From contig NZ_JNIM01000001.1 in NCBI RefSeq assembly GCF_000702505.1, forward strand, positions 1 to 64,000: DNA of 64,000 bases, written 5' to 3'. This DNA is from Thermogemmatispora carboxidivorans. Its GTDB lineage: Bacteria > Chloroflexota > Ktedonobacteria > Ktedonobacterales > Ktedonobacteraceae. The position numbers and the translations under genes were made by a program. Each line of letters begins with the position of its first letter. Position 1 is the stretch's first letter. Shown here one piece after another: positions 1 through 8,911 of this stretch. The notes below the pieces were generated by a model that searched no databases, was not told where the DNA came from, and saw only the letters and a list, made by a program, of their open reading frames with translations.

Positions 1-132
1 GTCTTGCTCTGCTCCCGGCCAGGCTTGCTTGTTCTGGGGGGCTGGCAGGGTCGGGAGAGAGGTCTTCTGAACGGGGGGCAAGCATGGATCGGTCTCCTGA
101 AAAGACGGCACGGCGAGGCGGATGCAGGTCCT

Positions 133-390
133 CTATTCCGGGAAGTCCGTCCCGAGCTGGTTCGCCAGCTCTACAATGGCCTGCGTCTGGCCGGCGGGCG
201 AGACCTTCAGCCGTTTGTAGAGGGCCTGGATGCGTTGCATGTTGAGGAAGGAGTGCAGTCCGCGAGCATGAGGGAGACATTTCTTGAGGAGGTAGGCCGC
301 CTGCTCCAGCTCGCCGCACTGGAACTGGCCTTCGGCCTCCAGATCGGCAGCTAGAAGATTTGCTGAGCCTGAAATGGAGGATCTAAGGCG
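133..390 (-). pseudogene. C-terminal TPR-like fragment of a regulator
   Basis: The last ~80 residues of this minus-strand frame (LEAEGQFQCGELEQA through the end at TAG 133-135) resemble the final helical repeats of the large XRE/TPR regulators common in Ktedonobacteria: alternating amphipathic helices with a QRI-ALYKRL pattern. Upstream of about position 390 the frame turns into low-complexity Pro/Ser/Arg sequence with no repeat character and no plausible start. This is therefore probably a decayed 3' remnant and not an intact gene. The assignment rests on pattern similarity alone. Confidence 0.3.
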
Positions 391-744
391 CAGAAAACAG
401 CTTCCTGAGCAGATTGAGGGTGCTGGCGGGAGCGATGGCGGGCGGCAGGTCTGGCCCAAAAATGGGCCGAATGTGTGGGGGATGGCCATAGGATGATCGG
501 GGGAGGAAGCGAGCGCTGAGTCTGGGCCTGCCGTGGGCTGGTGGTGGCAAAAGGGGAGCGAAGATGATTTGACGTCCAGGCCCTGTCAGCCGTATAATCT
601 TGGCCGATACCTCCCAGTGCCAGAGAAAGAAACGCCAAAGCCGGCGAACCGGGGGCGAGCCGTCAGCGCGTTTGGCAAAGCAGCGCGCCCCGTGGCCCGG
701 TCCACTGCCAGCCCGATAGCCGATAAAGGAAGGAAGCAGCGTTC

Positions 745-2151
745 ATGCCAAAGCTCTATGGTTGGGTGCGTGAGGTGGTGCCCGACAGTCCTGCGGACCG
801 AGCGGGGCTGCAGCCTGGCGATCTCATCCGCACGATCAACGGCCATCTTATTCGCGACCTGGTCGATTACCAGTTTTACAGCGCCGACGAGGTGCTGACC
901 ATTGTCTTTGAGCGCCAGCAGGAGCAGCACGAGGTCACCATCGAGCGCCCGGAAGGTGAGAGCCTGGGTCTGATCTTTGGTGAGGAGCCGACGCCGTTTA
1001 TTCGCCAGTGTGCCAACAAGTGCGTCTTTTGCTTCATCAAAGGCTTGCCGCCGCGCTACGCCTCGCAGCCGGGGCTACCGCATGGCATGCGCTCCACCCT
1101 CTACATCAAAGACGACGACTATCGCTACTCCTTCCTCTTCGGCAACTTCATCACCCTGACCAACCTCAAAGAGCAAGACTGGCAGCGCCTGGCTGAGCAG
1201 CGTCTGAGTCCGCTCTATGTTTCGGTCCACACGACCGAGCCGGAACTGCGGCGCAAGATGGTCGATGGGCCGCGGGCTGGCGAGATTCTGGAGCAGATCC
1301 AGCGTTTGGGGGAGCTGCACATCACCTGTCATACTCAGCTCGTTCTCTGTCCGGGGATCAACGACGGCGAGCATCTCGAACGCAGCATTCAGGACCTGGC
1401 GACCCTGCGCCCCATCGTCGAATCGATCTCTGTAGTGCCGGTGGGTCTGACCAAATACAACAACCTGCTCAAGACGGGTGACCTGCCGCCGCTGCGCCCC
1501 TACACGCGCCAGGAGGCGGAGCAAATCATGGCCCAGGTGGAGGCGCATCAGCAGCGCTTTGCCGCCAGCCATCCCGAAGGCTATCCCTTTGTCTACCTCT
1601 CGGACGAATGGTACTATCTCGCGGGCCGTGAGGTTCCGCCCGCCGCTCATTACGGCGACTACGCCCAGATCGAAAACGGCGTCGGCATGACGCGCCACCT
1701 CCTCGATCAATGGGAGAGCGCGCGGCGTCGCCTGCCCACGCGCATGCCGCAGCCACGGCTCCTGACCCTGGTCACCGGGACGATGGCCCGGCCCATTATC
1801 GAGCGCCTGGCGGCGGACCTCAACCGCATCGAGGGCCTGGAAGCGCGAGTTGTCTCCGTCGAAAACCGCTTTTTCGGTGCTCAGGTCACCGTTGCCGGCC
1901 TGCTCTGCGGCCAGGATGTGCTGGCCACGCTCCTGGAGCAGGAACACCTTGGCGATCTGGTCCTCTTGCCGCGCATCATGCTCGACAACGCCGGTGAGCG
2001 CTTTCTCGACGACGTGACCGTTGAAGAATTTCAAGAGCGCCTGCCAGTGGCCTCGCGCTTCGTACGCAACGCTCAGGAGACCGTGGCCGCCGTCCGCGAG
2101 CTGGCCGGTCTGCCGGCGCCGCGCCTGTGGGCGGCTCTGGCGACCCGCTGA
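745..2151 (+). CDS. DUF512 family PDZ/radical SAM protein
   Basis: A 468-residue protein. Residues 1-70 form a PDZ-like domain (VPDSPADRAGLQPGDLI). Next comes a Cys cluster at about C89, C93 and C96 (CANKCVFC), followed by a motif around KDDDYRYSFLFGNFITL. This order of PDZ, radical-SAM-like Fe-S segment and C-terminal DUF512 domain is the signature of the conserved DUF512 family. It is often annotated as a putative Fe-S oxidoreductase, and the substrate is unknown. The start ATG is preceded by AAGGAAGGAAG about 8 nt upstream. It appears monocistronic and is convergent with the next gene, 27 bp away. Family identification is secure; the function is not. Confidence 0.9.
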   Translation: MPKLYGWVREVVPDSPADRAGLQPGDLIRTINGHLIRDLVDYQFYSADEVLTIVFERQQEQHEVTIERPEGESLGLIFGEEPTPFIRQCANKCVFCFIKGLPPRYASQPGLPHGMRSTLYIKDDDYRYSFLFGNFITLTNLKEQDWQRLAEQRLSPLYVSVHTTEPELRRKMVDGPRAGEILEQIQRLGELHITCHTQLVLCPGINDGEHLERSIQDLATLRPIVESISVVPVGLTKYNNLLKTGDLPPLRPYTRQEAEQIMAQVEAHQQRFAASHPEGYPFVYLSDEWYYLAGREVPPAAHYGDYAQIENGVGMTRHLLDQWESARRRLPTRMPQPRLLTLVTGTMARPIIERLAADLNRIEGLEARVVSVENRFFGAQVTVAGLLCGQDVLATLLEQEHLGDLVLLPRIMLDNAGERFLDDVTVEEFQERLPVASRFVRNAQETVAAVRELAGLPAPRLWAALATR

Positions 2152-2178
2152 CGAACCAGCGGGGAGCGGCCTCCCTCT

Positions 2179-2943
2179 CTACCTGGTGGCCACCGTCAGC
2201 AGGCGTCGACTCTCCAGGCTGAACGGGGCACCCTGCTCATTGTAGGCTTCCACCCGGCTGAAACCGGCCTGGCGCAGCCAGTCCGCCAACTCGGGCAGCG
2301 TGAACAGACGTACAAAGAAATGCGTCTCGCGCTGGCGCCCGTCCCGCAGGATCACGCGCCGGGTCTGCAGGCGTCCGCTAAGCACATCGTAGCGCAGCTG
2401 ATCGATCTGCCAGGCACCGTCGCGCTCCAAGACTCTTGTCTGCTGGGACTCACGGAGCAAACGCTCACGATTCTGCAGATCGAGCAAGAGCCGTCCGCCG
2501 GGCTGCAACACGCGGGCAATCTCTGCCAGCACCTGGCGATTCCCCTCGTCGCTGAAGTAGCCGAAAGAGGTGAACCAGCTCAAGACCGCAGCAAAGCGGC
2601 CCGTCCACTCTGCTGGCAACGAGCGCATATCACCCTGGCGATAGTCGACCGCCAGTCCCCACCTCTCGGCCTCGGCACGCGCCTGAGCCAGAAAGGCGGC
2701 GCTCTGATCCACTCCACTGAGCAGGCAGCCGCGAGCCGCCAGGCGGTTGGCGATCCGACCGTAGCCGCAGGCCAGATCGAGCACCGGCAGCCCTGGCTGC
2801 AGTCCAAGCAACTGCCAGATCAGGGTCGCCTCCTGCTCGCTGCGCTCCTCCGTCAGCAGCGGATCGTAGAAGTAGTGGTAGTCGGAGACCTCAAACGTCC
2901 CCTCGACATCGAAAGCCTCCGGGTCCAGAGGCATGCTGCTCAC
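2179..2943 (-). CDS. class I SAM-dependent methyltransferase
   Basis: A 254-residue protein with a Rossmann methyltransferase core. Motif I is VLDLACGYGRIA (about residues 60-71), followed by an acidic residue at GVDQS, a GDMRSLP segment and the post-II motif LQPGGRLLLDLQN. This matches the methyltransferase 25/11 superfamily. The C-terminal half (FTLPELADWLRQAGF) is typical of small-molecule methyltransferases. I chose a GTG start because AGGAGG lies 9 nt upstream; an in-frame ATG (2934) is an alternative. The substrate cannot be inferred. It is convergent with the DUF512 gene and follows the bioY terminator. Confidence 0.85.
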   Translation of the reverse strand: MSSMPLDPEAFDVEGTFEVSDYHYFYDPLLTEERSEQEATLIWQLLGLQPGLPVLDLACGYGRIANRLAARGCLLSGVDQSAAFLAQARAEAERWGLAVDYRQGDMRSLPAEWTGRFAAVLSWFTSFGYFSDEGNRQVLAEIARVLQPGGRLLLDLQNRERLLRESQQTRVLERDGAWQIDQLRYDVLSGRLQTRRVILRDGRQRETHFFVRLFTLPELADWLRQAGFSRVEAYNEQGAPFSLESRRLLTVATR

Positions 2944-2992
2944 GATCTCCTTCCTCCTCATGTTCAGCACAAGGACCAATGCCAACAACAAA

Positions 2993-3020
2993 TGAGGCTC
3001 CGGCCAGACCCGGAGCCTCA
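2993..3020 (-). terminator. rho-independent terminator of bioY
   Basis: An 11-bp perfect stem (TGAGGCTCCGG paired with CCGGAGCCTCA) has a 6-nt loop. On the minus strand it is followed by a T-rich tail (TTTGTTGTTGG). It lies about 40 nt past the bioY stop codon. Confidence 0.75.
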
Positions 3021-3056
3021 CGACCTGGCTTGGCAAACGGGCTGCCTCGCCGCCTC

Positions 3057-3689
3057 TCAGCGGGACGACGCTCCCGGGTCGCGCTGCGGCCCCAGGCGCA
3101 GCAGCAACCAGGCCGAAGGCAGCAAAGCCGCCGCCAGCAAGAGCTTCAGTGTATCGCCGATCAAAAAGGGCACCATCCCGAGCAATAGGGCCTGGCCCAA
3201 CCCCAGATGCAGCACCAGAGCCAGCCAGGGCACACCTACGGCGTAGATCAGCAGCGAGCCGGGCAGCATCGCCAGCGCGGCGGTCAGATAGCGGCGATCC
3301 AGTCCCCGCTCGCACAGCCAGCCCGTGACCCAGGCTGCCAGCGGATAAGACCAGAGATAGCCGCCGGTATAGCCGAGCAAGACCACCACACCGCCGGCGC
3401 CTCCAGCAAAAACCGGCAAGCCCAGCGCTCCCTCAGCCAGATAGGCGAGCAGGGCCAAAGCCCCGCGGCGGCTGCCCAGAACGGCCCCCGTCAGCAGCAC
3501 ACCCAACGTCTGTAGCGTGATCGGTACTGGCGTAATCCAGGGAATATAAATAAAAAATCGAGCACATAAGGCCATGAATGCACTAAAGCCAAGCACCAGT
3601 ATCCCATCGCGCAGCAGAGCGGCGGAACGCGGCAGCGAGCGAGCCGGCAGCACGTGATCCACCAACGTTGCACCGGACACAGAAGCCAT
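3057..3689 (-). CDS. bioY: BioY biotin transporter (ECF S component)
   Basis: A 210-residue hydrophobic protein with about six membrane segments. It contains BioY hallmarks: PVPITLQTLGVLLTGAVLG, LAEGALGLPVFAGG, and GYTGGYLWSYPLAAW. BioY is the biotin-binding S component of an energy-coupling factor transporter in the cytoplasmic membrane. No EcfA/T genes are adjacent, so it presumably uses a shared module or works alone. The ATG at 3689 has AGGAG 8 nt upstream; the longer frame upstream is hydrophilic and lacks a ribosome site, so I trimmed it. I saw no BirA-type operator upstream. Confidence 0.92.
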   Translation of the reverse strand: MASVSGATLVDHVLPARSLPRSAALLRDGILVLGFSAFMALCARFFIYIPWITPVPITLQTLGVLLTGAVLGSRRGALALLAYLAEGALGLPVFAGGAGGVVVLLGYTGGYLWSYPLAAWVTGWLCERGLDRRYLTAALAMLPGSLLIYAVGVPWLALVLHLGLGQALLLGMVPFLIGDTLKLLLAAALLPSAWLLLRLGPQRDPGASSR

Positions 3690-3865
3690 TGAAGGCGCTC
3701 CTTTCTCAGGCACATACTGATCAGCGCTGCCTCGAAGGCAGGCAAAGGCAAGGGCCCGAGCGGGCGTGCAGCTCTGGCAAGCTGGCGGCCCGGCGGGTCC
3801 CTCTTCCTCTGCCACAATTATAGTCAGCCAGGCGTGCAACTGGCAAGGCGCGGCGGCGCCGCTGC

Positions 3866-4519
3866 TCAAGCCAGCAGAGCTGCGCCCTCGTTGTGCGGAT
3901 CGTTGACCAGGCGAGAGACCGGGCGAGCCTGCATCTCTTCCGCTGGATAAGGGCGAAGCAAAGGCAAGAGCGCCTCCGCCTCCTGCAGCGTCGGATCGAG
4001 CCAGCGCTCGCAGGCCTCGCGTGGAAGAATCACCGGCATCCGGTTATGGATCGTTGCCAGCAGCGCATTTGGCTCCGTCGTCACAATCGTACACGTACGC
4101 AGCACGCGGCCATCGGGGGCGCTCCACTGATCCCACAAGCCAGCGAAAGCGAAGAGAGAGCGATCGCGCAGCGTCACATACATTGGCCTCTTCGTGCCAT
4201 TGGTCTGCTGCCACTCATAGAAGCCGTCGGCCACCACCAGGCAGCGGCGGGAGCGCAGCAAGCGCTTAAAGCTCGGCTTCTCGGCCAGCGTCTCCGCGCG
4301 AGCATTAATCATCCGGTTACCGATGGCCTCCTCCTTGGCCCAGGAAGGGATCAAGCCCCAGCGCAGCCAGGCCATCTGGCGCTCTCCCTCATGCAAGAGC
4401 GCCACCACCTCCTGTGAGGGAGCGATATTGTAGCGTGGCTGAGCCTCCAGGGTTGCCGGCACCCCGAAGACCTCAGCGATCGTCTGCAGATCAGTAATCA
4501 ACGTAAAGCGCCCGCACAT
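3866..4519 (-). CDS. SRAP domain protein (YedK/HMCES family)
   Basis: A 217-residue SOS-response-associated peptidase. It begins MCGRF, so Cys2 becomes N-terminal after Met removal. It carries the other family landmarks: RYNIAPSQ, MINARAET, the Glu of GFYEWQ, and IHNRMPVIL with the active-site His. Family members form a thiazolidine DNA-protein crosslink with abasic sites in single-stranded DNA and so shield them. The catalytic Cys must be residue 2, which fixes the start at 4519 despite a longer open frame. AAGGAG lies 11 nt upstream. Confidence 0.93.
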   Translation of the reverse strand: MCGRFTLITDLQTIAEVFGVPATLEAQPRYNIAPSQEVVALLHEGERQMAWLRWGLIPSWAKEEAIGNRMINARAETLAEKPSFKRLLRSRRCLVVADGFYEWQQTNGTKRPMYVTLRDRSLFAFAGLWDQWSAPDGRVLRTCTIVTTEPNALLATIHNRMPVILPREACERWLDPTLQEAEALLPLLRPYPAEEMQARPVSRLVNDPHNEGAALLA

Positions 4520-4835
4520 AGACAAGACAACTCCTTCCTTAGCAGCCAGCCAGTCGGGCCGTCTCACCTGGTGGGGGGACTGACTGGCCCAAAAACACAA
4601 CAGCCCCAGACCCTCTTTCTCTCTCTATTCTGCGCGCTGCCCCCGCAAGCGGCAAGGGCAGCTCCTCCTCAACCCTCCCATTGCTGGTCGGTGAAGTGGC
4701 CGCTGGTGCGCTGCTCAGCCAGCGCAGCGAGGGGGAGCTGGCTGGCGGAAAGCTCGCTCTGGACAAAGCCGGCCTGACCCTGCTACCATAACAGGCAGAT
4801 TTCCCTTGCAGACGCTTAAGGAAGGAAGAGTTGTC
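4520..4835. other. divergent intergenic region, SRAP / M20 peptidase
   Basis: This 316-bp spacer between divergent starts holds no convincing gene. A weak promoter for the M20 gene can be read as TGGACA (4760-4765), an 18-bp spacer, then TACCAT (4784-4789). No operator or hairpin stands out. Confidence 0.3.
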
Positions 4836-6215
4836 ATGACGCAGATAGAAGCGTATATAGCAGAGCATGAGCAGCGTTTCCTGGAAGATCTCAAAGGGTG
4901 GCTACGCATCCCCAGCATCAGCGCCCTCCCCGAATATGCTGCTGACGTGCGCCGGGCAGCGGAGTATGCCGCCTCCCAATTGTGCAGCATTGGTCTTGAC
5001 AACGTCCGTCTCATCGAGACCCAGGGCCATCCACTGGTCTATGGCGAGTGGCTCAAAGCGGCGGGCCGGCCCACTCTCCTTATCTATGGACATTATGATG
5101 TCCAGCCCGTCGATCCCATCGAACTCTGGCAGACGCCGCCCTTCGAGCCGACCATTCGCGGTGAAAACCTCTACTGCCGGGGGGCCTGCGACGACAAAGG
5201 GCAGACCATGCTCGTCTTCAAAGCCCTGGAGACCCTCATCACCACCGAGGGAGGGCTGCCCGTCAACGTACGCGTTCTCCTCGAAGGAGAAGAGGAGACC
5301 GGAGGCGAATCCATCGAGCGTTATGTCCGCAGCTATCCCGAGCGCTTAAACTGCGACGCCGCCTTCATCTGCGACACCCACATGCCGGCGCCCGACCTGC
5401 CGGCCCTCATCACAGGTCTGCGCGGCATCATCTACACCGAAGTCGAAGCGCGCGGAGCCGTACGTGACCTGCACTCAGGCACCTATGGAGGCATAGCGCC
5501 AAACCCCTTCCACGCTCTGGCCCTCATCATCGCCGGCCTCAAAGACGCGCGTGGGCACATCCACATTCCCGGTCTCTACGACCGCCAGCGTCAAGCGCCG
5601 CCGCAGGAAGAGCGTTTCTGGCAAGAAGATCCTCTCCACCTGGCCGAGGCCCTACGCGAAGAGATGGGCGTGGCCCAGCTCTCTGGCGAGCCAGAGTATC
5701 CGCCGCTACAGCGCATCTGGGCCAGACCGACCCTGGAAATTCACGGCTTCGTCGGCGGCTTCAGCGGCGAAGGCCCCAAGACCGTCATTCCTGCCAATGG
5801 CAAAGTCAAGATCAGCATGCGCATCCCAGCCGACCTTGGGCTCAAAGCCGAAGAGGTCTCTCGCCTCTTCGAACGGCGCGTCAAAGAGCTGGCACCACCT
5901 GACGTCGAAGTCTCCGTTCGCAAAATCCATGCTGGCGACGGCGTGCTCATCTCGCCCGAGGCCCCCGTCATGCGGGCTGCCTCAGCGGCCCTCAAAGAGA
6001 CCTACGGACGCGAGCCGATCTTCCTTCGCGAAGGCGGTTCCATTCCCATTGCGGCCCTTTTCAATGACATCCTGCAGGTACCCATTGTCCTCATGGGCTT
6101 TGGCCTGCCCGATGACAATCTCCACTCGCCCAACGAAAAATACTCCCTCAAGCAATTCTTCAGAGGGGTGCGCACCGTCGCGCGCTTCTTGCAGCGCTAC
6201 GGAGAGGGTGCCTGA
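4836..6215 (+). CDS. M20 family metallopeptidase (dipeptidase)
   Basis: A 459-residue zinc-dependent peptidase of the M20/ArgE/CNDP-like family. Metal-ligand motifs are visible in order: IYGHYDVQPVD (His, about residue 84), GACDDKGQ (bridging Asp), EGEEETGG (catalytic Glu pair) and ICDTHMP. The lid/dimerisation domain with GFVGGFSGEG follows, and LHSPNEKY near the C-terminus carries the last His. It probably hydrolyses di- or small peptides in the cytoplasm. The ATG at 4836 is chosen because AAGGAAGGAAGAG lies just upstream. Length is usual for the family. Confidence 0.9.
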   Translation: MTQIEAYIAEHEQRFLEDLKGWLRIPSISALPEYAADVRRAAEYAASQLCSIGLDNVRLIETQGHPLVYGEWLKAAGRPTLLIYGHYDVQPVDPIELWQTPPFEPTIRGENLYCRGACDDKGQTMLVFKALETLITTEGGLPVNVRVLLEGEEETGGESIERYVRSYPERLNCDAAFICDTHMPAPDLPALITGLRGIIYTEVEARGAVRDLHSGTYGGIAPNPFHALALIIAGLKDARGHIHIPGLYDRQRQAPPQEERFWQEDPLHLAEALREEMGVAQLSGEPEYPPLQRIWARPTLEIHGFVGGFSGEGPKTVIPANGKVKISMRIPADLGLKAEEVSRLFERRVKELAPPDVEVSVRKIHAGDGVLISPEAPVMRAASAALKETYGREPIFLREGGSIPIAALFNDILQVPIVLMGFGLPDDNLHSPNEKYSLKQFFRGVRTVARFLQRYGEGA

Positions 6216-6289
6216 GCGTCAGCGAGCCAGGCCATAGGATCGAGGCCAACAGCGCAGGCTGCCGAGGTCAACGGGAGGCAGCCACCAAC

Positions 6290-6345
6290 ACAAAAGAAAA
6301 CAAAGCAGGAAAGGTGCCTCTTCCGCGGAGGGCAGCCTTTCCTGC
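6290..6345 (-). terminator. intrinsic terminator of the sigma factor gene
   Basis: A long stem pairs GCAGGAAAGGTGCC (6305-6318) with GGCAGCCTTTCCTGC (6331-6345), with one bulged C. On the minus strand it is followed by TTTGTTTTCTTTTGT. The tail side shows it serves the minus-strand sigma factor gene about 250 nt upstream. The same hairpin could also stop read-through from the M20 gene. Confidence 0.7.
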
Positions 6346-6594
6346 TCTGTGGCCTTCGCCATTATCGTCGCACAGATGGGCTCGGTTCCGCTAATGGAGG
6401 AAGATCAATCTGGTAGAGAGCCAGTGCTTGACCAGCGCGACCCACTGACCGCGCTTACCGGAGAGCCACCTGGCAAGCGCCATGTAGGAAGATACAAGCC
6501 GGGCCAGCCTGCGCCGTGCGCTAACACGCCAGAGCGGCACCTCTGGCCTGGGGAACACCGGGCACGAGGATAAAGGCGGTATGGACAGAGAGAT

Positions 6595-7845
6595 TCAGCC
6601 ACGCAGGCGCTCCAGGACCGGCGGCTGGCGCAACTTTGCCAGAGCACCGGCCTCAATCTGGCGCACGCGCTCGCGCGTAATTCCCAGCTCGCGGCCCACC
6701 TGCTCCAGCGGATGAGCCTGGCCATTGCCCAGGCCGAAACGCAACTGCAGCACCAGGCGCTCGCGCGGCGTCAGCACCGACTCGAGCACGCGCTGGACCT
6801 CATCCTTCAGCGTCTGAGTAGTCGCGATATCTTCTGGTGAAGCGGACTCTGTGTCGGCCAGCACATCGCCCAGCTCCTGCTCCTCATCCTCGCCGACGGG
6901 CAGCTCCAGAGAGACGGGGGCACCCGGGGCCGACTGCAGCTCCTGCATGCGAATAGGGTCCAGCCCCGTAGCCTCGGCCAGCTCCTGCTCGGTCGGCTCG
7001 CGGCCCAGCTCCTGTAGCAAGCGCTGACGCTCGCGACGAATGCGATTCAGAGCCGTATTCACATAGACGGGCAAACGGATCGTGCGCCCTTTATCAGCCA
7101 CCGCGCGACTGATGGCCTGGCGAATCCACCAGGTGGCATGTGTCGAGAAGCGATGGCCGCGACGCCAGTCATAGCGCTGCACGGCGCGGATCAATCCGAT
7201 GTTGCCCTCCTGGATCAGATCGAGCAGGCTCAGACCGCGCCCGACATAGCGCTTGGCGATGCTGACCACCAGGCGCAGATTGGCCAGAATGAACTGCTTC
7301 TTGGCCTCGCGGTCGCCCATCTCGATGCGCTTGGCCAGCTCGATTTCGCGCTCATGCGAGATCATCGGCACGCGCCCGATCTCGCGCAGATATGCCATCA
7401 CGGCATCCGATTCGCCGGTGTCTAGAGCGCTCGCCGTGCTCTCGTCCGCATAGTCGGCGCGGCGCCGGCGCCCGCCGGGGCGGCGTGCGGCACTCCCACG
7501 TGTCGCAGGGAGGGAGGGAAGAGAGAGCAGCGAGGCGGTGTCTTCTAGCTCAGGCGAACCTGGCAATTGCGTCAGATCTTCATGCATATCAGGCATCTCT
7601 TCTAACTCCAGGGCTGCTGGCTCCAGGACACTGAGGTCCTCGTCCAGCTCAGTCTCTTCGTCCTTGCCAGGTTCCTCCTCTCCATCAACAACAGCGTCGT
7701 CGTCGTTATCGTCATCAAAATCTATATATTCAAGATCCTTCGTAAGCAACTGGTCAAGCTGCTTCTCCAGATCTGGATCATCTTGTGTGGGCTGGACATC
7801 TAAGGTAAGCGCATTTCCCGTGTCGGCACGCTCCAGGTCTAACAT
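6595..7845 (-). CDS. RNA polymerase sigma-70 factor, RpoD/SigA type
   Basis: A 416-residue sigma-70 family protein. An acidic N-terminal stretch (about 1-110) and a short Arg-rich linker precede region 1.2 (DAVMAYLREIGRVP). Region 2 follows (about 185-255) with RLVVSIAKRYVGRGL, DLIQEGNIGL and FSTHATWWIRQAI, then region 3. Region 4 carries LTPRERLVLQLRFGL and LGITRERVRQIEAGAL. It directs core polymerase to promoters of the TTGACA/TATAAT class, which fits promoters seen in this window. The start at 7845 has GGAGG 6 nt upstream. It could be the principal or a closely related group 2 factor; other copies cannot be excluded. Confidence 0.9.
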   Translation of the reverse strand: MLDLERADTGNALTLDVQPTQDDPDLEKQLDQLLTKDLEYIDFDDDNDDDAVVDGEEEPGKDEETELDEDLSVLEPAALELEEMPDMHEDLTQLPGSPELEDTASLLSLPSLPATRGSAARRPGGRRRRADYADESTASALDTGESDAVMAYLREIGRVPMISHEREIELAKRIEMGDREAKKQFILANLRLVVSIAKRYVGRGLSLLDLIQEGNIGLIRAVQRYDWRRGHRFSTHATWWIRQAISRAVADKGRTIRLPVYVNTALNRIRRERQRLLQELGREPTEQELAEATGLDPIRMQELQSAPGAPVSLELPVGEDEEQELGDVLADTESASPEDIATTQTLKDEVQRVLESVLTPRERLVLQLRFGLGNGQAHPLEQVGRELGITRERVRQIEAGALAKLRQPPVLERLRG

Positions 7846-8194
7846 ATGCGCCCTCCATGAAAAGGTAGTGTCTATCTTAAGCAGCAAGATAGCGGCTGTG
7901 AGGCTGTCTGACCCTACACGCAGGGAAAGCGAGCCTTCGACCTGAGAGAGACCAGGTCTGACGCCGGGTAGGAGAAAGATGTAAGATGAGACACGTTGCT
8001 TCTACCGATAGGAACACAGTACGGCCCAGAAATATTCCAGCGCTATTCCAATTATACCCTAAAGGTTTCCTTCCGTGCCAGTCTGTGGCAGCATGGAGCG
8101 CTTAAAGCTGCTCTAAGAGAAAAATGAACTTTATATTCAAGAAGAGCATGCTTTTTCAACGTTGCGATCATTATTAGATACGCTTGAGGGTAGG
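7846..8194. promoter_or_regulatory. leader and promoter region of the sigma factor gene
   Basis: About 350 bp without a gene. On the minus strand a perfect TATAAT (8056-8051) is preceded 19 bp upstream by CTGGCA (8081-8076). This gives a plausible sigma factor promoter with a long leader of roughly 200 nt. The AT-rich stretch at 8110-8175 lies just past the dedA stop and may hold its transcript end, but I see no clear terminator hairpin. Confidence 0.4.
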
Positions 8195-8911
8195 CTAAAG
8201 TGGCAAGGAACCCGAGGAGCCGGGGGCGGCTCCCGGGGAAGCGGCCCGCTCAGGCTCGTCGAGCTGGGGGTGTGGTCGCGGCTGTGGTTGGGTGCGAGTG
8301 GCGCGCAGGCGGCGCAGGAGCAGCAGCAGGCGATAGCTCAGCCAGGTAGCCAGAGCCAGGGCCAGCAAGAGCAGCGAGACCGTACCCAGAATCTCGCCCA
8401 CGGCCTCCCAGCTGGCGCCGAAGAGAAAGCCCAGGCTGAGGGGCAGGCCGACGCCGACCAGCTCGCCGAGGGCATCGAAGAAGAGAAACTTGCGGTAAGG
8501 ATAGCGTTCTGCCCCTGAGAGGAGCGTAATCGGCACGCCGATGGCTGAGAAGACGGTGCGACCGAGGAAGATCGCCCAGCCTCCGTGTCGATGAAAGAGC
8601 TGGCGTGCGCGGTTGAGGACCTGCTGAGGAATCCGGGGCCGTGGCGAGTGTTCCAGGTAGTCAAGCAGGCGGCTCCCCCAACGGCGACCGAGACTGTAGC
8701 CGACGCTATCGCCGGCCACGGCGGCGCTGACTGCCAGTATGGCCAGCAAGCCGAGGTTATAGTCTCCCAGGACGGCGAAGGCCCCTGCGGCCAGCAGGAG
8801 CAGCGTGATCGGGAGGGGGATACCGGCGGCCCCTAGAAAGACCAGGCCCCACAGGGCTGGATAGCCGTACTCTTGCAGCCAGTTCACCAGGTAGGGAAGC
8901 AGGGCGCTCAT
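8195..8911 (-). CDS. DedA family membrane protein
   Basis: A 238-residue protein with several hydrophobic helices and the DedA/SNARE-associated signature. Visible motifs are FLGAAGIPLPITLLLLAAG near the N-terminus, GDSVGYSLGRRWG, and a segment with FLGRTVFSAIGVP. DedA proteins are inner-membrane lipid or undecaprenyl-phosphate flippases. The C-terminal ~35 residues are Pro/Arg-rich and probably cytoplasmic. I chose the ATG at 8911 because it overlaps the upstream gene's stop as ATGA and has GGGAG 7 nt upstream; an ATG two codons earlier is too close to that site. Confidence 0.88.
   Translation of the reverse strand: MSALLPYLVNWLQEYGYPALWGLVFLGAAGIPLPITLLLLAAGAFAVLGDYNLGLLAILAVSAAVAGDSVGYSLGRRWGSRLLDYLEHSPRPRIPQQVLNRARQLFHRHGGWAIFLGRTVFSAIGVPITLLSGAERYPYRKFLFFDALGELVGVGLPLSLGFLFGASWEAVGEILGTVSLLLLALALATWLSYRLLLLLRRLRATRTQPQPRPHPQLDEPERAASPGAAPGSSGSLPL

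Noticed and set aside
1075..2034. Long minus-strand ORF (319 codons) opposite the DUF512 gene
   Set aside because: It is antisense to a clear family member, lacks any known motif and a ribosome site, and reflects GC-rich third positions.
2320..3246. Plus-strand ORF of 308 codons
   Set aside because: It runs antisense across both the methyltransferase and bioY and their terminator; its composition is Gln/Ala-rich shadow sequence.
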